A stretch of DNA of 64,000 nucleotides from Candidatus Gordonibacter avicola (GTDB lineage: Bacteria > Actinomycetota > Coriobacteriia > Coriobacteriales > Eggerthellaceae), in assembly GCA_019113915.1 (NCBI GenBank), contig DXGM01000022.1, positions 1 through 64,000 of the forward strand, in the 5' to 3' direction. A model generated the notes under the pieces. That model was given only the letters and a program-made list of their open reading frames with translations, did no database searches and was not told the origin of the DNA. The position numbers and the translations under genes were made by a program. Below, piece after piece: positions 34,810-42,219 of this stretch. Each line of letters opens with the position of its first letter. Position 1 is the first letter of the stretch.

Positions 34810-35397
34810 ATGGAAGATGAAGTGCGCAACGTCTATCGCGAGGTGGCCGACCGCCACGTGCTCAGGACGGCCGACGTCTATCAGACCGAGATCGAGGACG
34901 GCGTGGCTGGCTACTCCGACACCCTTCTGGCCGTAGTGGCAAACTTCCGCAACGCGGGCATTCCTGAGGGAGCAAACGCCCAGTGCATGGTGGGGAAGTC
35001 GAAGCGTGGCGAGGTGGCATTGCGCCTGTTCGCCGTCATTGATCCCACGACGGAGACTATCGTCCGGGCGGGTTTCAAAACGCGCGGCTGCTTGGCCGTG
35101 ACCGCCTGCGCCAGCGTGGTGTGCATGATGCTGGAAGGCAAAACGTTTGACGAGGCCCTGGCCATCACCACCGACGACATCAAAAGCGCCCTCGACGGCG
35201 TGCCGGCCGACAAATCCTACACGCTCCACTTCGCCGTGGAGGCCATTCGCGCCCTGATCGGCGACTACCTCGTCCACCAAGGTGCTACCCTGGAAGACCT
35301 CGATAATCGCCTCCCCTGCGACTCCTTAAGCATCCCCTGCATCATCTGCGAACACTGCTCCCTCCGCGACACCCGCGTAGAACTCCGCCTGGTGTAA
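34810..35397 (+). CDS. NifU/IscU N-terminal-like iron-sulfur scaffold protein
   Basis: The C-terminal two thirds of this 195-residue protein match the NifU/IscU N-terminal scaffold domain. The key region GFKTRGCLAVTACASVVCMM is followed by LEGKTFDEALAITTDDIKSA and LDGVPADKSYTLHFAVEAIR. A Cys cluster ends the protein (CDSLSIPCIICEHCSLRD), more than a plain scaffold needs. In standard members three Cys hold a nascent Fe-S cluster, and the first (here RGCLAV) is present. A role in supplying clusters to the many ferredoxins nearby is inference. AAAGGAG precedes the ATG at 34810, and the upstream open frame is not used. Confidence 0.75.
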   Translation: MEDEVRNVYREVADRHVLRTADVYQTEIEDGVAGYSDTLLAVVANFRNAGIPEGANAQCMVGKSKRGEVALRLFAVIDPTTETIVRAGFKTRGCLAVTACASVVCMMLEGKTFDEALAITTDDIKSALDGVPADKSYTLHFAVEAIRALIGDYLVHQGATLEDLDNRLPCDSLSIPCIICEHCSLRDTRVELRLV

Positions 35398-35400
35398 CAT

Positions 35401-36464
35401 TCATGAATGATGAGGGCTTTTTCGGATGACGCGCTGATCGTCGCCGACTACATAGTAAGTGAATTCACCATGATCAAGCGTCGTGCAATCGTTTTCGTAA
35501 AAACCTTGCATGCGGATTTCTGCATATAGATAGTTAAACCACCGCTTGTTCGCAAGAGTACGCTGGGCATAAAGAAAGACTTGATCAGAGGTGATTTGAC
35601 TTTGCTGCCATAAGAGCAAGGAGTCGGCGTTCTCAAAAGACAAAGTATAGTTTCTTGTGAGCTTTTTAAACCGTGCCCCTCTTTCCATCGGCACCATATC
35701 GCATGAAAAATACAAATGACCCCAAATATAACCGCCAAAGAGACAGCACCGTACGCGCTGAATAACACAATATTTGAAGCGGCATTGTTTAAAGTGGATT
35801 TCGGAATAATTAAAGGAAGTAAAAAAAGGTAAAACTTAAGCATTACAAACGCAATGAGAGCGGAAGTGAGAGGTACTGACAGATAAATCTTTTTGTAAAC
35901 AGTTTGCTCGATTGGGTTTAACGGCAAGATTGTGTATTTGCCTTGGCGATCAATTTGAACAGAATTGCTCTCACTCTGGGTTATAAGTCTGTAGAACCTA
36001 ATTCCGTTAAAAAGGAGGCTAAAAGAGACAATTGCCATAAACCCAGATATAAAGGACATTTCCGCAAATTGATGTTTTGGATCGAATGCCTCCAGACCGA
36101 TTACTATGCATATGAGAATAAAGAAGCCTGAGGAGAAACAGAAGATAGATAGCATCATGCCATAGGAGCGAGACCACCGGTCAAGAATGGGGGTACACGA
36201 TGCAATAAGTAAGCGTCTAGTTTCCGATATTATTTGCCTTGAGAGCAATTCTTCCTGTTCGAACTCTTTATCGCTCAATGATGTTAGAGGACTACTGCGA
36301 AGAAGTTTATCTTTTCGGGCAGTATAAACATCAATGGCTAATGCCGCCTTTTCAAGCGCGCCTTTCCTTTCTGTAATGGGAAGAAGGAAGGGCACAAGAC
36401 CAACTAAAAGTGTTAGCAAGCAGGATAGAATGCTCAAAAAATTATCTATGCCGATTTGTTCCAT
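35401..36464 (-). CDS. membrane protein with a frame break, mutational or programmed -1
   Basis: The zero frame runs from an ATG at 36464 (GAGGGA upstream) and has about four hydrophobic segments (for example FLSILSCLLTLLVGLVPFLL). Near 35670 its protein-like character ends, and a -1 frame continues to 35401 with a plausible soluble tail (LTRNYTLSFENADSLLLWQQ, RWFNYLYAEIRMQGFYENDC). The two frames join through the heptamer T-TTA-AAA at 35664-35670, in the right register for a -1 ribosomal slip; otherwise the zero frame stops at 35448. An indel in the neighbouring GGGG run would also explain it. I recognise no family. The gene is AT-rich, unlike its neighbours, so it is likely acquired. Confidence 0.6.
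35664..35670 (-). other. candidate -1 ribosomal slippery heptamer (T TTA AAA)
   Basis: On the minus strand the zero-frame codons read GGT TTA AAA AGC, so the heptamer follows the X-XXY-YYZ rule. Slipping by -1 gives TTT AAA AAG CTC, exactly the frame of the protein-like tail. AGAGGGG lies just upstream (about 35677-35683) and could act as an internal Shine-Dalgarno stimulator. Confidence 0.45.
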
Positions 36465-36477
36465 AGTATCCTCCCTC

Positions 36478-36506
36478 TTGCAAACTATCATTTGATAGTT
36501 TATACT
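36478..36506 (+). promoter_or_regulatory. toxin-antitoxin promoter with overlapping operator
   Basis: A promoter can be read as TTGCAA (36478-36483), a 17-base spacer, and TATACT (36501-36506). A perfect 20-base dyad AAACTATCA-TT-TGATAGTTT at 36482-36501 fills the spacer. It is well placed for autorepression by the antitoxin, and also adjoins the start of the divergent membrane gene. Confidence 0.7.
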
Positions 36507-36541
36507 TGCGTCTCAACGAAGTCAAACCAAGAGGAGTTGCG

Positions 36542-36940
36542 TTGGGATTTAAGTCGCCCATACAGGAGGTTGAGCGGTTTCTCAACACGCTTCAAGCGGT
36601 GATGGGCGATCCGGCGTTTAATGTTGAAAGTGACTTCATTCTTATAAGTAAGCGGAAACCTCCCGAAGAAGAATACTACTCGACCCCCTTTACGTTGCTC
36701 GATCTTGAATTCGATGTCTCTGACGTAGTGGCTTGCATCAGAAGTCTTTCGGTGGGTGATTACTCTGAAACGCTTTTCGACAAAGACAACGAGCAGCCAC
36801 CTCTCCTGTTTGTGTTTGGGGTGAATGTCAAAGGCAAGAAAGTATACATCAAGGTGAAAGTGAAGCAGCGGCTTCAGGCGGTCGTTTTATGCGTTTCGTT
36901 TCATTATGCGCGGTATCGTATGAATCATCCCTATAGGTAA
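36542..36940 (+). CDS. MqsR-like toxin partner of the Panacea antitoxin
   Basis: This 132-residue protein resembles the MqsR family of RNase toxins. A strand and helix pattern (FTLLDLEFDVSDVVACIRSL, then SVGDYSETLFDKDNEQPP) leads to the conserved end VFGVNVKGKKVYIKVKV with VVLCVSFHYARYRMNHPYR. The TTG at 36542 is chosen because GAGGAG lies five bases upstream; an earlier TTG at 36506 overlaps the -10 box. It lies 25 bases ahead of the antitoxin gene in toxin-first order. By family it would cleave mRNA. The match is by pattern and is the weaker part of the assignment. Confidence 0.7.
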   Translation: MGFKSPIQEVERFLNTLQAVMGDPAFNVESDFILISKRKPPEEEYYSTPFTLLDLEFDVSDVVACIRSLSVGDYSETLFDKDNEQPPLLFVFGVNVKGKKVYIKVKVKQRLQAVVLCVSFHYARYRMNHPYR

Positions 36941-36965
36941 GAAAATGAATGCGTAGGGACACACT

Positions 36966-38003
36966 ATGAATGGTAACAAGTCTATGAAAACAACATACTG
37001 TCCTCTTTGTGGTAAGGAACACCAGCCTCGTAAGGTTGAGCGCGACGCAGCAACCACTATTAAAGATGTTGCGGTCACGTATCGCGAAACGGTATTCGTG
37101 TGTGAGCACAGCGACGAAGAGACGAACGAATACGAAACTGCTTCGCTCACCAACAGGAATCTTCTCGCAGCACGCGATGCATACCGTGAGCGTATGCATC
37201 TGCTCACCTCATCTGAGATTGCCGCACTACGTAAAAAGTACGGCCTTACTCAAGCTGAACTGGCGAAAGTGCTGGGTTGGGGTGAGGTTACCGTTACGCG
37301 CTATGAGACAAAAGCCATTCAAGATGAAGCACATGACGGGCTGCTACGTATCATTCGCGACAACCCAATGGAGCTGAATCGCTTCCTCGACCGCAATAAA
37401 AAAGCACTCGGCGAAATTCGCTTTGGTGAACTAAAAAATCGTATTGCGCAGGTTATGGAAGAGCAAGGAAATGCCGCGCTACGCAGACAAGCAGTTCAGA
37501 GTGCCTATCTTCCGTTTCACGAACCTAGTTATGCGAACGGCAACACCTCTTTCGATGAACGAAAGTTTACGGCATCGGTCAACTATCTTGCGTCTCACGT
37601 GGAGTATCTGTATAAGACGAGACTGATGAAAATGCTGTGGTACGCCGACTCACTCGCGTATCGCGATCACGGTAAAGCTATTACGGGCGCTGTGTATCGG
37701 CATATGCCCATGGGAGCACTGCCAGTCGCATATAACGAATTGTTAGCGCTCGATGGTATAGAAGTAAAAGAAGAAGAGCAGGAAGATGGCTCAACGCGGT
37801 ACTTGATTAGCCCGGGCAATGAACGTACTTGGGAGATATTGAACAAGGATGAACGAGCGGCATTAGACGAGGTCATCAGTAAATTCAAGTACTTTAGCGC
37901 GCAGAACATCGTGGAGCATATGCATCGCGAGCGCGCCTACCTTGAAACGTCTCCTGGCGAAATTATATCGTTCGAATACGCGCACCATCTCAACTGGGAT
38001 TAG
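36966..38003 (+). CDS. Panacea-domain antitoxin (MqsA-like zinc finger, XRE and DUF4065)
   Basis: This 345-residue protein has three parts. A zinc-binding start has YCPLCGKEH at residues 11-19 with a second Cys in VFVCEHSDEE. An XRE-type helix-turn-helix covers about residues 82-130 (EIAALRKKYGLTQAELAKVL, GWGEVTVTRYETKAIQDEAH). A DUF4065/Panacea domain runs from about residue 200 (RLMKMLWYADSLAYRDHGKA, ITGAVYRHMPMGALPVAYNE). Panacea domains are known as antitoxins that pair with many unrelated toxins. Here the partner is the MqsR-like protein just upstream. It probably binds the dyad at 36482-36501. The gene is AT-rich and followed by a strong terminator. Confidence 0.85.
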   Translation: MNGNKSMKTTYCPLCGKEHQPRKVERDAATTIKDVAVTYRETVFVCEHSDEETNEYETASLTNRNLLAARDAYRERMHLLTSSEIAALRKKYGLTQAELAKVLGWGEVTVTRYETKAIQDEAHDGLLRIIRDNPMELNRFLDRNKKALGEIRFGELKNRIAQVMEEQGNAALRRQAVQSAYLPFHEPSYANGNTSFDERKFTASVNYLASHVEYLYKTRLMKMLWYADSLAYRDHGKAITGAVYRHMPMGALPVAYNELLALDGIEVKEEEQEDGSTRYLISPGNERTWEILNKDERAALDEVISKFKYFSAQNIVEHMHRERAYLETSPGEIISFEYAHHLNWD

Positions 38004-38064
38004 GTTCGGGGTGCGGCTGCCAATTGTTGCATTGCTGCGTCGTACGCCATGTTGACTAAAACGA

Positions 38065-38100
38065 GAAATGCCCCCGGTTGGAATCGGGGGCATTTCTGCT
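38065..38100. terminator. strong bidirectional terminator
   Basis: A perfect 12-base stem (GAAATGCCCCCG and complement) with an 8-base loop lies between the rightward antitoxin gene and the leftward AOR gene. TCTGCTT follows on the plus strand and TCGTTTT on the minus strand. Confidence 0.8.
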
Positions 38101-38166
38101 TGAAGGGGGAACGCCGTTTGAAGGGAGGGGAGGCGGCGTTCCGCGGGTTGGTTGGTGTCGAGCCCG

Positions 38167-40296
38167 TTACGGCAGCAGGTTCAGGCTTTGGAGGTCTTCC
38201 TTCACGTCGGTCATGCCGTAGGCATCGAGGCAGGAGGCCGTGGGGCAGCCCTTTTCGTGATCCCAGCCGAACTTGTCGTACAGCATGCCAAGGGCCGTCT
38301 GGAAGTCGTTGCGCTCAATCTTGATGGTGCCCTCCGTGAACGGCTGCTTGTCTGGATCGTGGTCGAACGGCCATGCGGTCATCGTGTCGTGCACGTTGCG
38401 CATGTCGGTTTCGCCCATGGTGCCGTCGGCCTTCGTCATGCCGCGGACGGTGGCGGCGCGCTGCAGCGTCATGATTTTCGCACCGGCCTGATACAAATCG
38501 TCGGTGGTCACATCTTCGCCGGTCACGGCCTTGAAGAACTTCGCCTCTAGGTCGAGGTCACCGCGGTAGTCGCGCGCCTTCGTGGGGCTCATGGTCATCG
38601 GCCACGTCCAGTTGCACAGCGTGAGCGAGTCGTGCAGCACGTCGGTCACGATGCTCCACCAGGCGAAGTTGGCCTTGTGGTCGTTCATGGGTGTGTAGTT
38701 CTTGTCCGGGTCAACGGCATCTTCGCCACCCCATACCTCAGCGGCGATGGCCTTCTTGATCTCGATGGGCAGACCGCAACCCTGGAAGTTTACGGCGGAG
38801 TGAATCATGTCGTCGCGGTTGAACATCATGTTGTACAAGCCGCCTACCTGGCCAAAGCACTCGGTGGCGTGGTGGACCGGCCAACCGCGGTAGTTGATGA
38901 GCTGGCTGGGCTTCTTGTCGAACCATTCCTTGTCGTTCCAGCGCTCGGTCCAGTGGTAGGGGCCGTAGGCGATGTGGGCAATCTCGGAGTTGTTCTTGGC
39001 AATCTCGTTCAGCAGCTCCACCATGATGGTGGGGTCGTTGTTGTAGATGCGCTGCCAATCGAAGCGAGCCTTCTCTTCCTCGGGCAGAACGCGGTCGAAC
39101 ACGCCGTCCTTGATGCAGTGGGCAATGTCGCGCCACAGCTGGGCGTAGTTGCACCACAGGCCCAGTTCATCAATGGTGGTGCCGATGACGGTGTTCCAGA
39201 TGACAGCATCTTCGCTCTTGTCGTCGATGTCCGTCTTCAGAATGCCGTTCATGTACTTGAACGGGAAGTTTGCGGCGCAGGTGTTGCCGGCCGTAGCCTT
39301 GCCACCCAGCTCGCCCGTGCGGTCGATACGCAGGTCGGAATAGCAGTGGATGGGACAGCCGTGGCAGCCGTTCATCTTGATGGTGTACTTTTCGGCATCG
39401 GGACCCAGGTCATACACCGACTTCATGCAGCGATAGCCCACGGTGTTCAGTTCGCCGGGCTTCGGCTCGCCGGTGTCGATGGGCTCGCCTTCAGCCATGC
39501 CCCAGGTGAGGCCGCTGCGCGCCGACCAGCGCGAACCCTTGTCGTAGAACTCGGCCCATTCCTGCTGCGTCTGCGGCACCACGTGGTTGTTGTTGGAGCC
39601 AATAATGTCGCGCAGCATGTAGTCGGACAGATCGGCCACGGCCTGCGGATCCTTCACGTGCACGCTACCGTTGCCCTGCACGACGATGGCCTTCACCTTC
39701 TTGGAGCCCATGACCGCGCCTGTGCCGGCACCCGCGGAGTGGTTGCGGGCGTTGATGATGCAGGAATAGGGCAGCAGGTTCTCGCCAGCGGGGCCAATGG
39801 TGGCCACGCACGCCTCGGTGCCTTCGCGGCGGCAGAGCGTCTCGGTGGCTTCGCGGGTGCCAAGGCCCCACACGAACGAGGCGTCCTTGATCTCAACCAT
39901 GTCATCCACAATGTTGATGTAGACGGGGCTCTTCGCCGCGCCCTCAAGCACGATGGCGTCGTAGCCAGCCAGCTTAATCTTTGCGCCAATCATGCCGCCG
40001 CAGTGGGCGTCAACCAGCAGTTGGTCCTTCGTGAACGTGGACAGCGAGCAGATGGTGGTGCGGCCAGCCAGGGGCACACCGGAGGCCGTGAGCGGGCCCA
40101 CGGCGAAGACCAGTTTGTTCTCGGGAGCGAGCGGATCGGTGCCGGCGGGCACTTCGTCGTACATGATCTTGTTGGCAAGGCCCATGCCGCCGATATACTC
40201 TTTGTAGGGGTCGGTCGGTTGCGTCGTGATGGCATTCGTGCTCAAGTTGACGCGAAGGATCTTCCCGGCCCATCCGTACGATGTTTCGTCAGCCAT
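38167..40296 (-). CDS. aldehyde:ferredoxin oxidoreductase-family protein (YdhV-like)
   Basis: This 709-residue tungsten- or molybdenum-pterin enzyme has the AOR family layout. N-terminal pterin-binding segments include YGWAGKILRVNLSTNAITTQ, EYIGGMGLANKIMYDEVP and CGGMIGAKIKLAGYDAIVLE. The [4Fe-4S] ligands sit in MNGCHGCPIHCYSDLRI, with a further Cys near the C-terminus. AORs oxidise aldehydes to acids or act on other carbonyls, with ferredoxin as partner. It is divergent from a YdhY-like ferredoxin gene, an arrangement like E. coli ydhV/ydhY, so that protein is the likely electron partner. The start at 40296 has GGAGAAG upstream. It has no export signal. Confidence 0.9.
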   Translation of the reverse strand: MADETSYGWAGKILRVNLSTNAITTQPTDPYKEYIGGMGLANKIMYDEVPAGTDPLAPENKLVFAVGPLTASGVPLAGRTTICSLSTFTKDQLLVDAHCGGMIGAKIKLAGYDAIVLEGAAKSPVYINIVDDMVEIKDASFVWGLGTREATETLCRREGTEACVATIGPAGENLLPYSCIINARNHSAGAGTGAVMGSKKVKAIVVQGNGSVHVKDPQAVADLSDYMLRDIIGSNNNHVVPQTQQEWAEFYDKGSRWSARSGLTWGMAEGEPIDTGEPKPGELNTVGYRCMKSVYDLGPDAEKYTIKMNGCHGCPIHCYSDLRIDRTGELGGKATAGNTCAANFPFKYMNGILKTDIDDKSEDAVIWNTVIGTTIDELGLWCNYAQLWRDIAHCIKDGVFDRVLPEEEKARFDWQRIYNNDPTIMVELLNEIAKNNSEIAHIAYGPYHWTERWNDKEWFDKKPSQLINYRGWPVHHATECFGQVGGLYNMMFNRDDMIHSAVNFQGCGLPIEIKKAIAAEVWGGEDAVDPDKNYTPMNDHKANFAWWSIVTDVLHDSLTLCNWTWPMTMSPTKARDYRGDLDLEAKFFKAVTGEDVTTDDLYQAGAKIMTLQRAATVRGMTKADGTMGETDMRNVHDTMTAWPFDHDPDKQPFTEGTIKIERNDFQTALGMLYDKFGWDHEKGCPTASCLDAYGMTDVKEDLQSLNLLP

Positions 40297-40410
40297 GTTT
40301 GCTTCTCCAAATCTTCCCAAAGGTTCAAAGTGTTGTGTGGGAACCGGCGGGCGCGATTGGAGCGCGGCGACAACGTTCGTCGCTCGCAAGTATGCCCGCA
40401 CCGGAAAATG

Positions 40411-40484
40411 GGGCATCCCCTCTTTGAGGGTAATTGTACAAAATAGCCGGTCATGGGCGAAATTGCCTCAAAGAGGGGATGCCC
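40411..40484. promoter_or_regulatory. 19-base inverted repeat in the AOR/YdhY promoter region (motif copies 2 and 3)
   Basis: GGGCATCCCCTCTTTGAGG at 40411-40429 and its exact complement at 40466-40484 are 36 bases apart. Each arm contains the 16-base motif found at 33647-33662. One arm faces each of the two divergent genes, as expected of two regulator sites. Confidence 0.75.
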
Positions 40485-40640
40485 TTTCCGCGCCTTAAGC
40501 CATACTGTACCGCGTTGTGTGAGAACAGGTATGGCATGCGCGAAGGGCGCCGGCCGCCCGCTGTGGGATCCATCGAAGGATCGCGCGCGGACGTAACCAG
40601 CAACCGATACTCACTGTTTGTGAGGGGGGAGTACAAGGCT

Positions 40641-41387
40641 ATGACAGATTCCAATCTGCAAAACGGCACCTCCGAGGAAACCGCCCAGACCACGGCGCCC
40701 GCACCTGCGGCCGATACGGTGGACGCGGCTGAGGAGGCTCCGAAGAGCAAGACGTTTACGCGACGCAGCGTGCTGGCTATGGCCGGCTGCGGCGTGGCCG
40801 GCCTCGTAGTGGGTGGCGTGTTGGCCTCGTGGGGCGTCACGTCGAAGTCCATCGCCTCAGGACGCATAGAAATTCGCACCACGCCCACGAAGATGATTGT
40901 GACCGATCGCGCCCGCTGCTCGGGCTGCCAGCGCTGCGAAATGATGTGCACGCTGAAGAACGACGGCCGCGTCACGCAGCACCTCGCCCGCGTGCGCGTG
41001 TGGCAGAACTACAACTTCGGTCCCAGCGTGGACACCAAAGACGGCATCTATGACAACTGCCAGTTCACCGTGGAGCACTGCAAGCAGTGCGCCGACCCGC
41101 AGTGCATGAACTACTGCCCGGTGCACGCCATCTACGCCGATGAGGAAACCGGCGCGCGCGTGGTGGACGAGAAGACCTGCATCGGCTGCGGCATGTGTTC
41201 GCAGGCCTGCCCGTGGAACATGCCGGTGGTCGACTCCGAGCGTGGTGTGTCCACGAAGTGCATCTCGTGCGGTCGCTGCGCCGAGCAGTGCCCGAACGGT
41301 GCCATCAAGTTCATCGACTGGGAAGACATCGCGCAGAAGGTCATCGACCAGGGCGTTGTCCGCACGACCACCCTCGTGCAGGCTTAA
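40641..41387 (+). CDS. YdhY-like ferredoxin subunit with Tat signal
   Basis: This 248-residue ferredoxin carries a twin-arginine leader (KTFTRRSVLAMAGCGVAGLV) and four [4Fe-4S] motifs: CSGCQRCEMMCTLKNDG, CKQCADPQCMNYCPVHA, CIGCGMCSQACPWNMP, and CISCGRCAEQCPNGA. It resembles YdhY/HybA-type carriers and probably receives or delivers electrons for the AOR encoded on the other strand. The leader suggests a periplasmic location, whereas the AOR has none, so how the two meet is open. It is followed by torD and the psr-like genes in the same direction and may share their transcript. GGGGGAG precedes the start. Confidence 0.88.
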   Translation: MTDSNLQNGTSEETAQTTAPAPAADTVDAAEEAPKSKTFTRRSVLAMAGCGVAGLVVGGVLASWGVTSKSIASGRIEIRTTPTKMIVTDRARCSGCQRCEMMCTLKNDGRVTQHLARVRVWQNYNFGPSVDTKDGIYDNCQFTVEHCKQCADPQCMNYCPVHAIYADEETGARVVDEKTCIGCGMCSQACPWNMPVVDSERGVSTKCISCGRCAEQCPNGAIKFIDWEDIAQKVIDQGVVRTTTLVQA

Positions 41388-41485
41388 AACCACGCAGACG
41401 CGCCCCAACGCGCACGTCCGCACCGCGCGGCGTGAATCGCAAGCGTAAGGGCGCAGGGCGAAGAGAGAAGGAAAGGGGGAAGGCG

Positions 41486-42166
41486 ATGATGGAAGACGAG
41501 GCCGTGTTCTCGGTGCTGGCGCAGTGCTTTGGCCCAGTTGACGAGGACTCATGGCGTCAGTTGACGGCGGGACACGCGTGGACCGAGTTTCTGGATGGCG
41601 CGCGGCGTTTGCTGCAAGACGAGGCATTCGCGCCGCAGAAGGCTCCCATCGCGCGGGCGCGCAGGCGCTGTCCGCTGCAGGAGTTCCTGGCATCCGGCGA
41701 GGTCAACGCACTCTACACGCCGCCCACGTTCGCCGAGAAGCAGGCCTTTGCCGCCCGGCATTTCACCGGCGGCTTGCCCGAATCGGCCCTTCCCGTGGAA
41801 TCGCTCTATCGCCCCTGGTCGAACGGCATCGCTCACGCGCCGTTCTCGCAGCAAGCGGGACTGTACGGAGGCGACTCGGCGCAGTACGCGCGCGAACTGG
41901 TGGAGCGCTTGGGTATGGAGGTGCCGCCGGCGTTCGCGGCGTGCCCCGACCACCTAGCGCTGGAACTAGACCTGACCGCCGTGCTTCTGAGGTCGGGTAT
42001 GCGCGACGAGGCTCGCAGCTTTGCGGCTGAGCGCTTCGGCTGGCTGACCGCCTATCGCTTGCGCTTGTTGGAGTTGGGAGATGACGCCCGGTTCTACATT
42101 GGACTGGTGGACGTCATCGTGGGCATCCACACGGGGCTCATCCACGACCAGCAGGCAAGCGCGTGA
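41486..42166 (+). CDS. TorD-family chaperone
   Basis: This 226-residue cytoplasmic helical protein matches the TorD pattern: LPVESLYRPWSNG near the centre, CPDHLALELDLTAVLLRSGM further on, and the C-terminal DARFYIGLVDVIVGIHTGLI. It lies just upstream of the psrA-like gene and probably holds that Tat substrate until the molybdenum cofactor is inserted. AAAGGGGGA precedes the start (ATG at 41486 or 41489). A second TorD-type gene at 19117-19893 serves another enzyme. Confidence 0.85.
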   Translation: MMEDEAVFSVLAQCFGPVDEDSWRQLTAGHAWTEFLDGARRLLQDEAFAPQKAPIARARRRCPLQEFLASGEVNALYTPPTFAEKQAFAARHFTGGLPESALPVESLYRPWSNGIAHAPFSQQAGLYGGDSAQYARELVERLGMEVPPAFAACPDHLALELDLTAVLLRSGMRDEARSFAAERFGWLTAYRLRLLELGDDARFYIGLVDVIVGIHTGLIHDQQASA

Positions 42167-42219
42167 GGACGCCGAACGAAAACGAACGCACGTGCATCGC
42201 ACGTAGAGAGGATATCGCA

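Noticed and set aside
36506..36541. Upstream TTG start for the MqsR-like toxin
   Set aside because: It lies within the -10 box of the promoter, so it would not be in the transcript; the TTG at 36542 has a ribosome binding site.
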